NCBI GenBank assembly: GCA_017960065.1
Contig: JAGCZK010000138.1
Span: forward strand, 1-6,028
From: Paludibacteraceae bacterium
Lineage (GTDB): Bacteria; Bacteroidota; Bacteroidia; Bacteroidales; Paludibacteraceae
Reading direction: 5' to 3'
Length of the DNA stretch: 6,028 bases
In this document: positions 1 to 5,657 of the stretch, in pieces
Layout: every line of letters starts with the position of its first letter
How positions within the stretch are numbered: position 1 is the first letter of the stretch
The notes under the pieces: generated by a model
Databases searched by the model: none
What the model was told of the DNA's origin: nothing
Seen by the model: only the letters and a program-made list of their open reading frames with translations
Translations under genes and position numbers: made by a program

Positions 1-77
1 AAAATTACGAATAAATTTTGGAAAATGGCGAAGTTTTTTGAGGAGATTTCAAGGAAAAACACTTTTCGGATGGGAAT

Positions 78-114
78 AAAAAAACAAATGGTAACCGCGC
101 TTGGTCACCATTTG
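78..114 (-). terminator. Intrinsic terminator reading on the minus strand
   Basis: In the minus direction a 12-bp stem (103-114 pairing with 85-96, 6-nt loop at 97-102) is followed at once by seven T (84 to 78). The single non-Watson-Crick position (93 with 106) is a G·U wobble in minus-strand RNA but a C·A mismatch in plus-strand RNA, and there is no T-tract to the right of the stem. Both facts assign the direction. A further six bases on each side (70-75 and 115-120) are also complementary, separated from the stem on one side by the A/T tract. Confidence 0.65.
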
Positions 115-159
115 TCCCATCTTAATTCTTAATCTTTTTCTTACGAAGAAAACTAATAC
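78..159 (-). ncRNA. Candidate small RNA of about 80 nt, minus strand
   Basis: The call rests on signal order, not on a known family. A TACCTTTG box (165-172) would start a minus-strand transcript near 158-159. The transcript would fold into a first hairpin with a 7-bp stem (146-152 with 136-142, 3-nt loop), pass an A-rich linker, and end in a 12-bp terminator hairpin (103-114 with 85-96) followed by seven U. No minus-strand protein gene lies between this terminator and the divergent glycosyltransferase promoter, so the terminator otherwise has nothing obvious to terminate. An ATG at 118-120 opens a 23-codon frame that runs through the terminator stem, which makes a peptide product unlikely. 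The start site is inferred, and the -33 element is poor. Alternatives are a terminator for antisense read-through, or chance. Confidence 0.4.
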
Positions 160-164
160 TGAGA

Positions 165-172
165 CAAAGGTA
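165..172 (-). promoter_or_regulatory. Candidate minus-strand -7 box TACCTTTG
   Basis: The minus strand reads TACCTTTG, an exact match to the Bacteroidetes primary sigma -7 consensus TAnnTTTG and identical to the box in front of nifJ at 5608-5615. No TTTG or TTG sits at the usual 19-21 bp upstream; the 12-bp palindrome at 188-199 lies just short of that position instead. It would drive the candidate small RNA. Confidence 0.4.
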
Positions 173-187
173 AAACTTTTTTTTCGA

Positions 188-199
188 ATGTGCGCACAT
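188..199. promoter_or_regulatory. Perfect 12-bp palindrome ATGTGCGCACAT, possible operator
   Basis: The twelve bases are exactly self-complementary and do not extend further. The centre (193.5) lies about 35 bp upstream of the start expected for the minus-strand transcript, and about 110 bp upstream of the glycosyltransferase -7 box. Its GC-rich core stands out in very AT-rich surroundings. A dimeric regulator site is possible; no specific regulator can be named. Confidence 0.25.
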
Positions 200-281
200 C
201 TGTCGGAAAAATTTTTAATTATAACATAATTTAACAAATAAACAAAATGCCGGCGATGATTGAAAAAATCCCGTATTTGCT

Positions 282-311
282 GTTGTTTTTGCGTATAAAT
301 GCATATCTTTG
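282..311 (+). promoter_or_regulatory. Bacteroidetes-type promoter of the glycosyltransferase gene
   Basis: TATCTTTG at 304-311 matches the TAnnTTTG -7 consensus exactly. A GTTG at 282-285, 18 bp upstream, is a fair -33 element. Transcription should start near 317-318, giving a leader of only about 10 nt before the ATG at 329. Confidence 0.7.
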
Positions 312-328
312 TATTAGGCTAACCGAAG

Positions 329-1459
329 ATGAATCCTATGCTCCAACGATTGCACATCGTGTCGTTCCAGTTGCCGTCGCCTCCTGATTACGGCGGGGTA
401 ATCGACGTGTATTACCGCATCCGGGCCCTGAAGGAGGCCGGGGTGGAGGTGGTGCTGCACAGTTTTTGCTACGGAAGGCGCAGACTCGACGATTCGCTGC
501 GGCAACTGGTGAGCGAGTGTTATCTGTATCCGCGCCGGATCGGCCCGATTGCCCAACTTTCGTCAAAACCTTACATTGTCAACTCGCGCCAGCACAAGCG
601 TCTGCTCGAGGATTTGAAAAAAGACGACGCCCCGATTCTTTTCGAGGGCCTGCATACCTGCGCCCTGCTGGCGCATCCCGATTTGGCCGGCCGTGTCAAG
701 TGGGTGCGTATGCACAATGTCGAACCCGACTATTACCGCCAGCTGGCCGCTGCCTGTCCGGCCGGGTTCCGCCGGGCGTATTTCCGTCTGGAGGCCTGGA
801 GGCTCCGCCGTTACGAACCGGTTGTGGAGCATGCCCAACGGATTCTTTCGGTGACCGAAGCCGATGCCGCCTACTTTGCCGCGCATTACCCCTCGGTGCC
901 CGTTGCGGTGATGCACTCGTTCTACGATGACCGCCTTAGCGATGCGCCGCGCGGGTTGGGTGGCTTTGTGTTGTACCATGCCAACTTTGAGGTGGCCGAA
1001 AACCGCAAAGTGGCCGACTACCTGGTCCGCGAAATTCTGCCTCATTCGCCGCTGCCCTTGGTGATTGCCGGCAAGGCGGCCGCTTCGCTGCCTTCGTATC
1101 ACTGTTCCGACGACAAGTTGTGCTTTGTCAGCAATCCGGGCAAGGAAGAAATGGCGACCCTGATTCGCGAAGCCCATGTCCATCTGTTGCTGACATTTCA
1201 GGCTACCGGTCTGAAACTCAAACTCTTGCAGGCTCTGCACGCCGGGGCGTTCGTGTTGGTGAACCCCGCCATGCTGTCGGGCACGGGGTTGGAGCAGGCC
1301 TGTGTGGTGGCCGACGGAACGGAAGACATCTGCCGGCAGCTCGGCCTGTTGGCCGAAAAGACCTGGAGTGCCGCCGACTTGCAGCAGCGGCAGTCGAATA
1401 TGGCGTTGTATAACAATACGGCCAATCTGTCCGTATTGCTTAATTTGCCGCTCGAATAA
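329..1459 (+). CDS. GT-B-type glycosyltransferase, divergent (GT4/GT1-like)
   Basis: A 376-residue cytosolic or membrane-associated sugar transferase; donor and acceptor are unknown. It appears to be a GT-B enzyme of two Rossmann-like domains. The N-terminal part opens with a hydrophobic strand and a glycine-rich loop, PPDYGG (18-23), of the kind that begins many GT4 proteins. RMHNVE (127-132) and SVTEADA (174-180) fit the acceptor-domain core. The C-terminal donor domain begins near LYHANF (215-220) with the following ENRK, has the strand VIAGKA (245-250), and carries TGLKLKLLQALHAG (293-306) where GT4 enzymes have the nucleotide-sugar loop and E-x7-E motif. Both of those glutamates appear to be absent, with lysines K296 and K298 in the loop. 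No transmembrane segment or signal peptide is visible. The start at 329 sits 17 nt after the -7 box; ATG at 338 is an alternative. It stands alone here, not in a visible polysaccharide operon. GT-B fold fairly sure, specificity unknown. Confidence 0.75.
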   Translation: MNPMLQRLHIVSFQLPSPPDYGGVIDVYYRIRALKEAGVEVVLHSFCYGRRRLDDSLRQLVSECYLYPRRIGPIAQLSSKPYIVNSRQHKRLLEDLKKDDAPILFEGLHTCALLAHPDLAGRVKWVRMHNVEPDYYRQLAAACPAGFRRAYFRLEAWRLRRYEPVVEHAQRILSVTEADAAYFAAHYPSVPVAVMHSFYDDRLSDAPRGLGGFVLYHANFEVAENRKVADYLVREILPHSPLPLVIAGKAAASLPSYHCSDDKLCFVSNPGKEEMATLIREAHVHLLLTFQATGLKLKLLQALHAGAFVLVNPAMLSGTGLEQACVVADGTEDICRQLGLLAEKTWSAADLQQRQSNMALYNNTANLSVLLNLPLE

Positions 1460-1462
1460 GCC

Positions 1463-1480
1463 CTACAGGGTAGCCTGTGG
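1463..1480 (+). other. Weak hairpin after the glycosyltransferase stop
   Basis: Bases 1463-1469 pair with 1474-1480 (7 bp including one G·U, 4-nt loop), four bases after the TAA. The following sequence is G/T-mixed and lacks a run of T, so this is at best a poor intrinsic terminator. It may stabilise the mRNA end or be chance. The 1560 gene has its own promoter just downstream. Confidence 0.25.
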
Positions 1481-1510
1481 TGGTTGTGTTAATAAATATT
1501 TATGCAAAGC

Positions 1511-1542
1511 GGTGTCATTTTAAATAATTTTCACTATCTTTG
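1511..1542 (+). promoter_or_regulatory. Promoter of the small exported protein gene
   Basis: TATCTTTG at 1535-1542 is identical to the box in front of the glycosyltransferase. The -33 position, 20 bp upstream, holds only GGTG (1511-1514), a weak match to TTTG. The distance from the box to the ATG is again 17 nt, implying a leader of about 10 nt. Confidence 0.65.
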
Positions 1543-1559
1543 TCGCATTAAACCTGGAT

Positions 1560-1865
1560 ATGAAAAAAATCCTCTTGATATTAGCTACGGTTATGATGAC
1601 GATGGCTGCCTCCGCAGACATCAGTTATCTGGCGGTCAATCCGACGTCCGGCTCGCTGACGGTGCGGTTTGACGACACGCAGTCGGAGGAGATCCAACTG
1701 ACGGTTTTCAACTTCTTGGGCCAACCGGTCTTCTCGTCGAAATTCATGACCTCCGAAGGTCAGAATTCCATCCGCCTCGACAATCTGAGCCTGTATCACG
1801 GCACCTATATGCTGAAGATCGTTTCGCGCAGCGGCGAGGTGCAGATCCTTCGGTTTAATTATTAA
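1560..1865 (+). CDS. Small exported protein: signal peptide plus T9SS sorting-domain-like fold
   Basis: A 101-residue protein. Residues 1-19 are a typical Sec signal peptide: two lysines, a hydrophobic core, and ASA before a predicted cut between A19 and D20. The remaining 82 residues resemble the C-terminal sorting domain of type IX secretion cargo (Por_Secre_tail): NPTSGSLTV (27-35) matches the usual PNPxxG start, FNFLGQPV (50-57) the central LLGQ/R strand pair, GQNSIRLDNL (67-76) the next strand, and GTYMLKI (81-87) the G-x-Y-x-L/V-K-I signature, with a last strand to the C-terminus. Normally that domain follows a large enzyme or adhesin; here there is no cargo. There is no terminal lysine/arginine tail. 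A related alternative is the small periplasmic DUF3244-like group of Bacteroidetes, which has a similar beta-sandwich pattern. It has its own promoter and terminator, so it is probably monocistronic. Export is well supported; function is unknown. Confidence 0.8.
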   Translation: MKKILLILATVMMTMAASADISYLAVNPTSGSLTVRFDDTQSEEIQLTVFNFLGQPVFSSKFMTSEGQNSIRLDNLSLYHGTYMLKIVSRSGEVQILRFNY

Positions 1866-1891
1866 TCGGGCCGGTAAGGCGCTCGAACGAT

Positions 1892-1918
1892 AGACGCATG
1901 GTATGCGTCTTTTTTTTT
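1892..1918 (+). terminator. Intrinsic terminator of the small exported protein gene
   Basis: A perfect 8-bp stem (1892-1899 with 1903-1910, 3-nt loop) runs directly into nine T (1910-1918). It begins 26 nt after the stop at 1865. There is no T-tract in the opposite direction, so it acts only on plus-strand transcripts. Confidence 0.9.
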
Positions 1919-1940
1919 GTCTGTATGTTTCCTTCTGATA

Positions 1941-1973
1941 AAAGAAAAGCGCCGGCAAACTGCCAGCGCTTTT
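1941..1973 (-). terminator. Intrinsic terminator of nifJ, possibly bidirectional
   Basis: A 13-bp stem (1961-1973 with 1945-1957, 3-nt loop) lies 21 nt past the nifJ stop. In the minus direction it continues into a T-rich tail (TTTTCTTTT, 1948 to 1940). The one imperfect pair (1953 with 1965) is G·U in minus-strand RNA and C·A in plus-strand RNA, which favours termination of nifJ. T-rich sequence on the right (1970-1980) could also give weak back-up termination for plus-strand transcripts. Confidence 0.85.
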
Positions 1974-1994
1974 TCCTTTTGTATGTCGGTCGGA

Positions 1995-4900
1995 TTATTT
2001 CGACCAGTCCAAAGTCGTCATGCGGACGTAGCTTTGGTAACGTTTCTTGGCCATTTCTTCGCAGGCGGCGAACAGTTCTGCGGCTTCGGTCGGATATTGT
2101 TTCATGACAGAAGCGAAGCGAACCTCCCCTTTGAGGAATTCTTGGAAGCCTTCCCATTTCGGCTCTTTGCTGTCGAGCATGAACGGGTTCTTGCCTTCTT
2201 CTTCCAAAGCGGGGTTGTAACGCCACAAGTGCCAGTATCCGCAATCAACGGCAGCGGCTTCTTCGGCTTGGGCTTTGCCCATGCCTTTCTTCAGGCCGTG
2301 GTTGATACAGGGAGCGTAGGCGATGATGATCGAAGGACCGTCGTAAGCTTCGGCTTCGCGGAATGCCTTGAGGCATTGGGCTTGGTCGGCACCCATGGCC
2401 ACTTGGGCTACATATACATAACCGTAGGTGGTGGCAATCATGCCGAGGTCTTTCTTGCGTACGCGTTTGCCCGAAGCGGCGAACTTGGCGATAGCGCCGA
2501 CCGGAGTGGCTTTCGAAGCCTGACCGCCGGTGTTCGAATATACCTCGGTGTCGAGTACCAGGATGTTGACGTTCTTGCCCGAAGCGATGACGTGGTCGAG
2601 ACCACCGTAACCGATGTCGTACGAAGCACCGTCGCCACCGATAATCCATTGCGAACGTTTGATGATGTAACCGCTGAGGGCTTCAATCTTCTTGCAGGTG
2701 TCGCAACCGCAGGCTTTGACGAGCGGCATGATCTTGGCGTACAGTTCTTTGGTCTTGTTGGCGTCGTCTTTGTTTTCGATCCACTCTTTGAACAGGCCCT
2801 TCAATTCGCTCGAGCATTTGTCGCACGATTGGGCGTCGGTCATGAGTTGGGTCAGACGTTCGCGCATCTTTTCGTTGGCCAGCTGCATACCCATACCGAA
2901 TTCGCAGAAGTCTTCGAACAGCGAGTTGGCCCAAGCCGGACCCTGACCTTTTTCGTTGGTGGTGTACGGAGTCGAAGGAATCGAACCCGAGTAAATCGAA
3001 GAGCAACCCGTGGCGTTGGCAACGATTTCGCGGTCGCCGAACAGTTGCGAGATCAATTTGACATACGGAGTTTCGCCGCAACCCGAGCAGGCACCCGAGA
3101 ACTCGAAGAGCGGGGTGGCGAATTGCGAGTTTTTGGGCGAAGCGGTGATGTCCACCAAATCTTGTTTCGATTTGACGTTGGCCACGCAGTATTCCCAGTT
3201 GGCGGCTTCTTTGAGTTCGCCTTCGAGGGGAACCATCTTCAAGGCAGGACCACCCAGTTTCGGGTTGCCCGGACATACGTCCACGCAGTTGCCGCAACCC
3301 AAGCAGTCCATAACGCCCACTTGCATGCGGAACTTCATGCCCTTCATGGCGATCGGAGCCTTCATTTCGATCATGTCGGCTTTCAGACCGGCAGCTTCCT
3401 TGTCGTCGAGAACGAACGGACGGATGCAGGCGTGAGGACAAACGAACGCACACTTGTTACATTGGATACAGTTTTCGGCATTCCAGGTCGGAACGAAAGC
3501 GGCTACGCCACGTTTTTCGTATTTGGCGGTACCCGGCATCCAGGAGCCGTCTTCGATGCCTTTGAAGGCCGAGCTGGGCAGCAAGTCGCCGTTTTGGGCG
3601 TTGATGGGGCGAACGACCTTGTTGATGAATTCGGGGTCGTTGTTGGCTTTGGCGGCGTCGTCGGCCAGGTTGGCCCAAGCCTTGTCCACTTTCAGCTCTT
3701 TGTATTCGCCACCGCGGTCAACGGCTGCGTAGTTTTTGTTCACCACGTCTTCGCCCTTCTTACCGTACGACTTCATGATGAATTTCTTCATCTGCTCTAC
3801 GGCCAGATCCACCGGAATAACCCCCGTGATACGGAAGAACGCCGATTGGAGGATGGTGTTGGTGCGGTTGCCCAAACCGATTTCCTGTGCGATTTGGGTG
3901 GCGTTGATGTAGTAAACCTTGATATTCTTTTGTGCGAAATAACGTTTTACGTTGTTGGGCAGGTTCTTCACCAGCGTGTCGCCTTCCCAGATGGTGTTCA
4001 ACAGGAAGGTGCCGCCTTCTTGCAGACCGCGCGTAACGTCGTACATGTGCAGGTAGGCTTGTACGTGGCAGGCTACAAAGTTCGGGGTGTTCACCAAATA
4101 GGTCGAGCGGATGGGCGAATCGCCGAAACGCAAGTGCGAGCAGGTGAAACCACCCGACTTCTTCGAGTCGTACGAGAAGTAGGCTTGGCAGTGTTTGTTG
4201 GTGTTGTCACCGATGATCTTCACCGAGTTTTTGTTGGCACCTACGGTACCGTCGGCACCCAAGCCGTAGAATTTGGCTTCGAACATGCCTTTGCCGCCGA
4301 GGGCGATTTCTTCGCCAACGGGCAGCGAGCTGAAGGTGATGTCATCGACAATGCCGATGGTAAATTGGTTTTTGGGTTCGGCTAGTTTGAGGTTGTCAAA
4401 TACAGCCAGGATCTGAGCCGGAGTGGTGTCGTTCGAGCCCAAACCGTAGCGGCCGCCTACTACGAGCGGAGCGTTGGCTTGTCCGAAGAGCACTTCTTTG
4501 ACGTCGAGGAACAACGGTTCGCCATTGGCGCCCGGTTCTTTGGTACGGTCGAGCACGGCGATGCGTTTGGCCGATTTGGGCAGCGCAGCCAGGAAGTGCT
4601 TGGCCGAGAACGGACGGTACAGGTGAACGGCGATCATGCCGACTTTCTCCCCCTTGCCCATCAGGTAGTCGATGGCTTCGCGGGCGGCTTCGGTAACCGA
4701 TCCCATGGCGATGAGCACGCGTTCGGCGTTTTTGTCACCATAGTAGTTGAACAAGCCGTATTCGCGACCGGTGATTTTCGAAATCTCTTTCATGTAGTGC
4801 TCTACGATTTCGGGCACTTGGGCATAGTAGGGATTGCAAGCTTCGCGGTGTTGGAAGAAGCAGTCGGGGTTTTCGGCCATACCGCGCATTACCGGTTGGT

Positions 4901-5537
4901 TGGGGTTCAGTGCGCGTTGACGGAACTCTGCCAAAGCCTTTTGATCGATGAGCGGAGCCAAGTCCTCGTTTTCGAGGGCTTCGATTTTTTGGATTTCGTG
5001 CGAGGTGCGGAATCCGTCGAAGAAGTTGACGAAGGGCACACGCGATTTGATCGTCGAGAGGTGGGCAACGCCGGCCAAGTCCATCACTTCCTGTACCGAA
5101 CCTTCGCACAACATGGCGAAACCGGTTTGGCGGCAGGACATCACGTCTTGGTGGTCACCGAAGATACACAGGGCGTGCGAATCCAAGGTACGGGCCGATA
5201 CGTGGAATACGCACTGCAGCAATTCTCCCGCAATCTTGTACATGTTGGGGATCATCAGCAACAAACCTTGCGATGCGGTGTAGGTGGTGGTCAGTGCACC
5301 GGCCTGCAACGAACCGTGAACGGCACCGGCGGCACCGCCTTCAGATTGCATTTCCTGGACCATAACGGTCTCACCGAAGATGTTTTTGCGCCCTGCGGCA
5401 GCCCATTCGTCCACGTATTCTGCCATCGTGGACGACGGTGTGATGGGGTAGATGGCGGCTACCTCCGAGAACATATACGAGATATGTGCGGCAGCCTGGT
5501 TACCATCACAGGTTAAGAATTTCTTTTCTTTTGCCAT
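1995..5537 (-). CDS. nifJ: Pyruvate:ferredoxin (flavodoxin) oxidoreductase, single-chain
   Basis: A cytoplasmic, normally homodimeric enzyme: pyruvate + CoA + 2 oxidised ferredoxin give acetyl-CoA + CO2 + 2 reduced ferredoxin. The 1180 residues hold the whole fused domain order. The N-terminal thiamine-pyrophosphate domain has YPITPSS (30-36), E66 and R116. A transketolase C-like domain (about 260-415) is followed by the gamma/CoA domain with GADGTVGANKNS (427-438). A two-cluster ferredoxin domain has CxxCxxCxxxCP at 690-701 and again at 745-756. The C-terminal thiamine-pyrophosphate domain has GDG (968-970) and N1002. The proximal [4Fe-4S] ligands are C817, C820, C845 and C1077, in the spacing known for Desulfovibrio africanus PFOR. 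Length matches the shorter NifJ type (about 1170-1180); the extra C-terminal domain of the Desulfovibrio enzyme is absent. Additional cysteines lie at 905-948. The start codon follows an AT-rich leader and precedes the conserved N-terminus. It lies downstream of rho but has its own promoter. Despite the gene name, nothing here suggests nitrogen fixation. Confidence 0.97.
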   Translation of the reverse strand: MAKEKKFLTCDGNQAAAHISYMFSEVAAIYPITPSSTMAEYVDEWAAAGRKNIFGETVMVQEMQSEGGAAGAVHGSLQAGALTTTYTASQGLLLMIPNMYKIAGELLQCVFHVSARTLDSHALCIFGDHQDVMSCRQTGFAMLCEGSVQEVMDLAGVAHLSTIKSRVPFVNFFDGFRTSHEIQKIEALENEDLAPLIDQKALAEFRQRALNPNQPVMRGMAENPDCFFQHREACNPYYAQVPEIVEHYMKEISKITGREYGLFNYYGDKNAERVLIAMGSVTEAAREAIDYLMGKGEKVGMIAVHLYRPFSAKHFLAALPKSAKRIAVLDRTKEPGANGEPLFLDVKEVLFGQANAPLVVGGRYGLGSNDTTPAQILAVFDNLKLAEPKNQFTIGIVDDITFSSLPVGEEIALGGKGMFEAKFYGLGADGTVGANKNSVKIIGDNTNKHCQAYFSYDSKKSGGFTCSHLRFGDSPIRSTYLVNTPNFVACHVQAYLHMYDVTRGLQEGGTFLLNTIWEGDTLVKNLPNNVKRYFAQKNIKVYYINATQIAQEIGLGNRTNTILQSAFFRITGVIPVDLAVEQMKKFIMKSYGKKGEDVVNKNYAAVDRGGEYKELKVDKAWANLADDAAKANNDPEFINKVVRPINAQNGDLLPSSAFKGIEDGSWMPGTAKYEKRGVAAFVPTWNAENCIQCNKCAFVCPHACIRPFVLDDKEAAGLKADMIEMKAPIAMKGMKFRMQVGVMDCLGCGNCVDVCPGNPKLGGPALKMVPLEGELKEAANWEYCVANVKSKQDLVDITASPKNSQFATPLFEFSGACSGCGETPYVKLISQLFGDREIVANATGCSSIYSGSIPSTPYTTNEKGQGPAWANSLFEDFCEFGMGMQLANEKMRERLTQLMTDAQSCDKCSSELKGLFKEWIENKDDANKTKELYAKIMPLVKACGCDTCKKIEALSGYIIKRSQWIIGGDGASYDIGYGGLDHVIASGKNVNILVLDTEVYSNTGGQASKATPVGAIAKFAASGKRVRKKDLGMIATTYGYVYVAQVAMGADQAQCLKAFREAEAYDGPSIIIAYAPCINHGLKKGMGKAQAEEAAAVDCGYWHLWRYNPALEEEGKNPFMLDSKEPKWEGFQEFLKGEVRFASVMKQYPTEAAELFAACEEMAKKRYQSYVRMTTLDWSK

Positions 5538-5607
5538 TATAGTAAATGTTTAAAAATAAATCGCGTTTTGTGGCCGGTTGGCGGATTTTTATCCAAAAAA
5601 CCGACTG

Positions 5608-5642
5608 CAAAGGTACAATAAAATCAGCAAGTTGGTGTCAAA
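5608..5642 (-). promoter_or_regulatory. Promoter of nifJ
   Basis: The minus strand has TACCTTTG at 5608-5615, an exact TAnnTTTG -7 box. TTTG at 5639-5642 is a possible -33 element, but at 23 bp it is slightly too far, so the upstream half is uncertain. The leader to the nifJ ATG is about 65 nt, AT-rich near the start codon and without a clear Shine-Dalgarno. A GGAT/ATCC hairpin with a 4-nt loop (5583-5594) lies in the leader. Confidence 0.65.
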
Positions 5643-5657
5643 TTCCTCAAGAAATTA

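Larger units (their letters stand above)
1..328. other. AT-rich intergenic region without a convincing protein gene
   Basis: This stretch is strongly AT-rich, unlike the GC-rich genes that follow, and I see no open reading frame with recognisable protein character. On the minus strand it holds a palindrome, a -7-like box, a small hairpin and an intrinsic terminator, in that order, annotated separately as a candidate small RNA. On the plus strand its right end holds the promoter of the glycosyltransferase. Plus-strand frame 1 is open from the window edge to a TAA at 130-132, so the tail of an upstream gene cannot be fully excluded, but its composition argues against it. Confidence 0.6.

Noticed and set aside
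1..132. Plus-strand frame 1 open from the window edge to TAA at 130-132, with an inner ATG at 25 (35 codons)
   Set aside because: Short, AT-rich, unlike the coding composition of the neighbours, and overlaps the inverted repeat; no motif or promoter supports it. An upstream gene tail remains possible but unproven.
49..237. Minus-strand 62-codon frame in the left intergenic region
   Set aside because: It crosses the -7-like box, both hairpins and the T-tract of the candidate small RNA. Its inner ATG (118-120) gives a 23-residue peptide encoded largely by the terminator stem and U-tract.
563..1240. Minus-strand open frame of about 225 codons within the glycosyltransferase gene
   Set aside because: Lies wholly inside a well-supported gene, has no promoter of its own that I can see and no recognisable motif.
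1463..1480. Hairpin after the glycosyltransferase as a true intrinsic terminator
   Set aside because: The stem is only 7 bp with a G·U pair, and no T-run follows; kept only as a weak structural note.
1581..1958. Minus-strand 125-codon frame opposite the small exported protein gene
   Set aside because: It runs through both convergent terminators and has no domain. The plus-strand gene has a signal peptide, promoter and terminator.
1917..4385. Plus-strand open frame of about 822 codons opposite nifJ
   Set aside because: It is in exact codon register with nifJ, so its openness follows from the lack of TTA, CTA and TCA codons there. The translation is rich in V, F, H, R and G with no recognisable domain.
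4479..5516. Plus-strand open frame of about 345 codons opposite the nifJ N-terminal part
   Set aside because: Same codon-register shadow as the longer one; it ends at the complement of the single TTA codon (L8) of nifJ.
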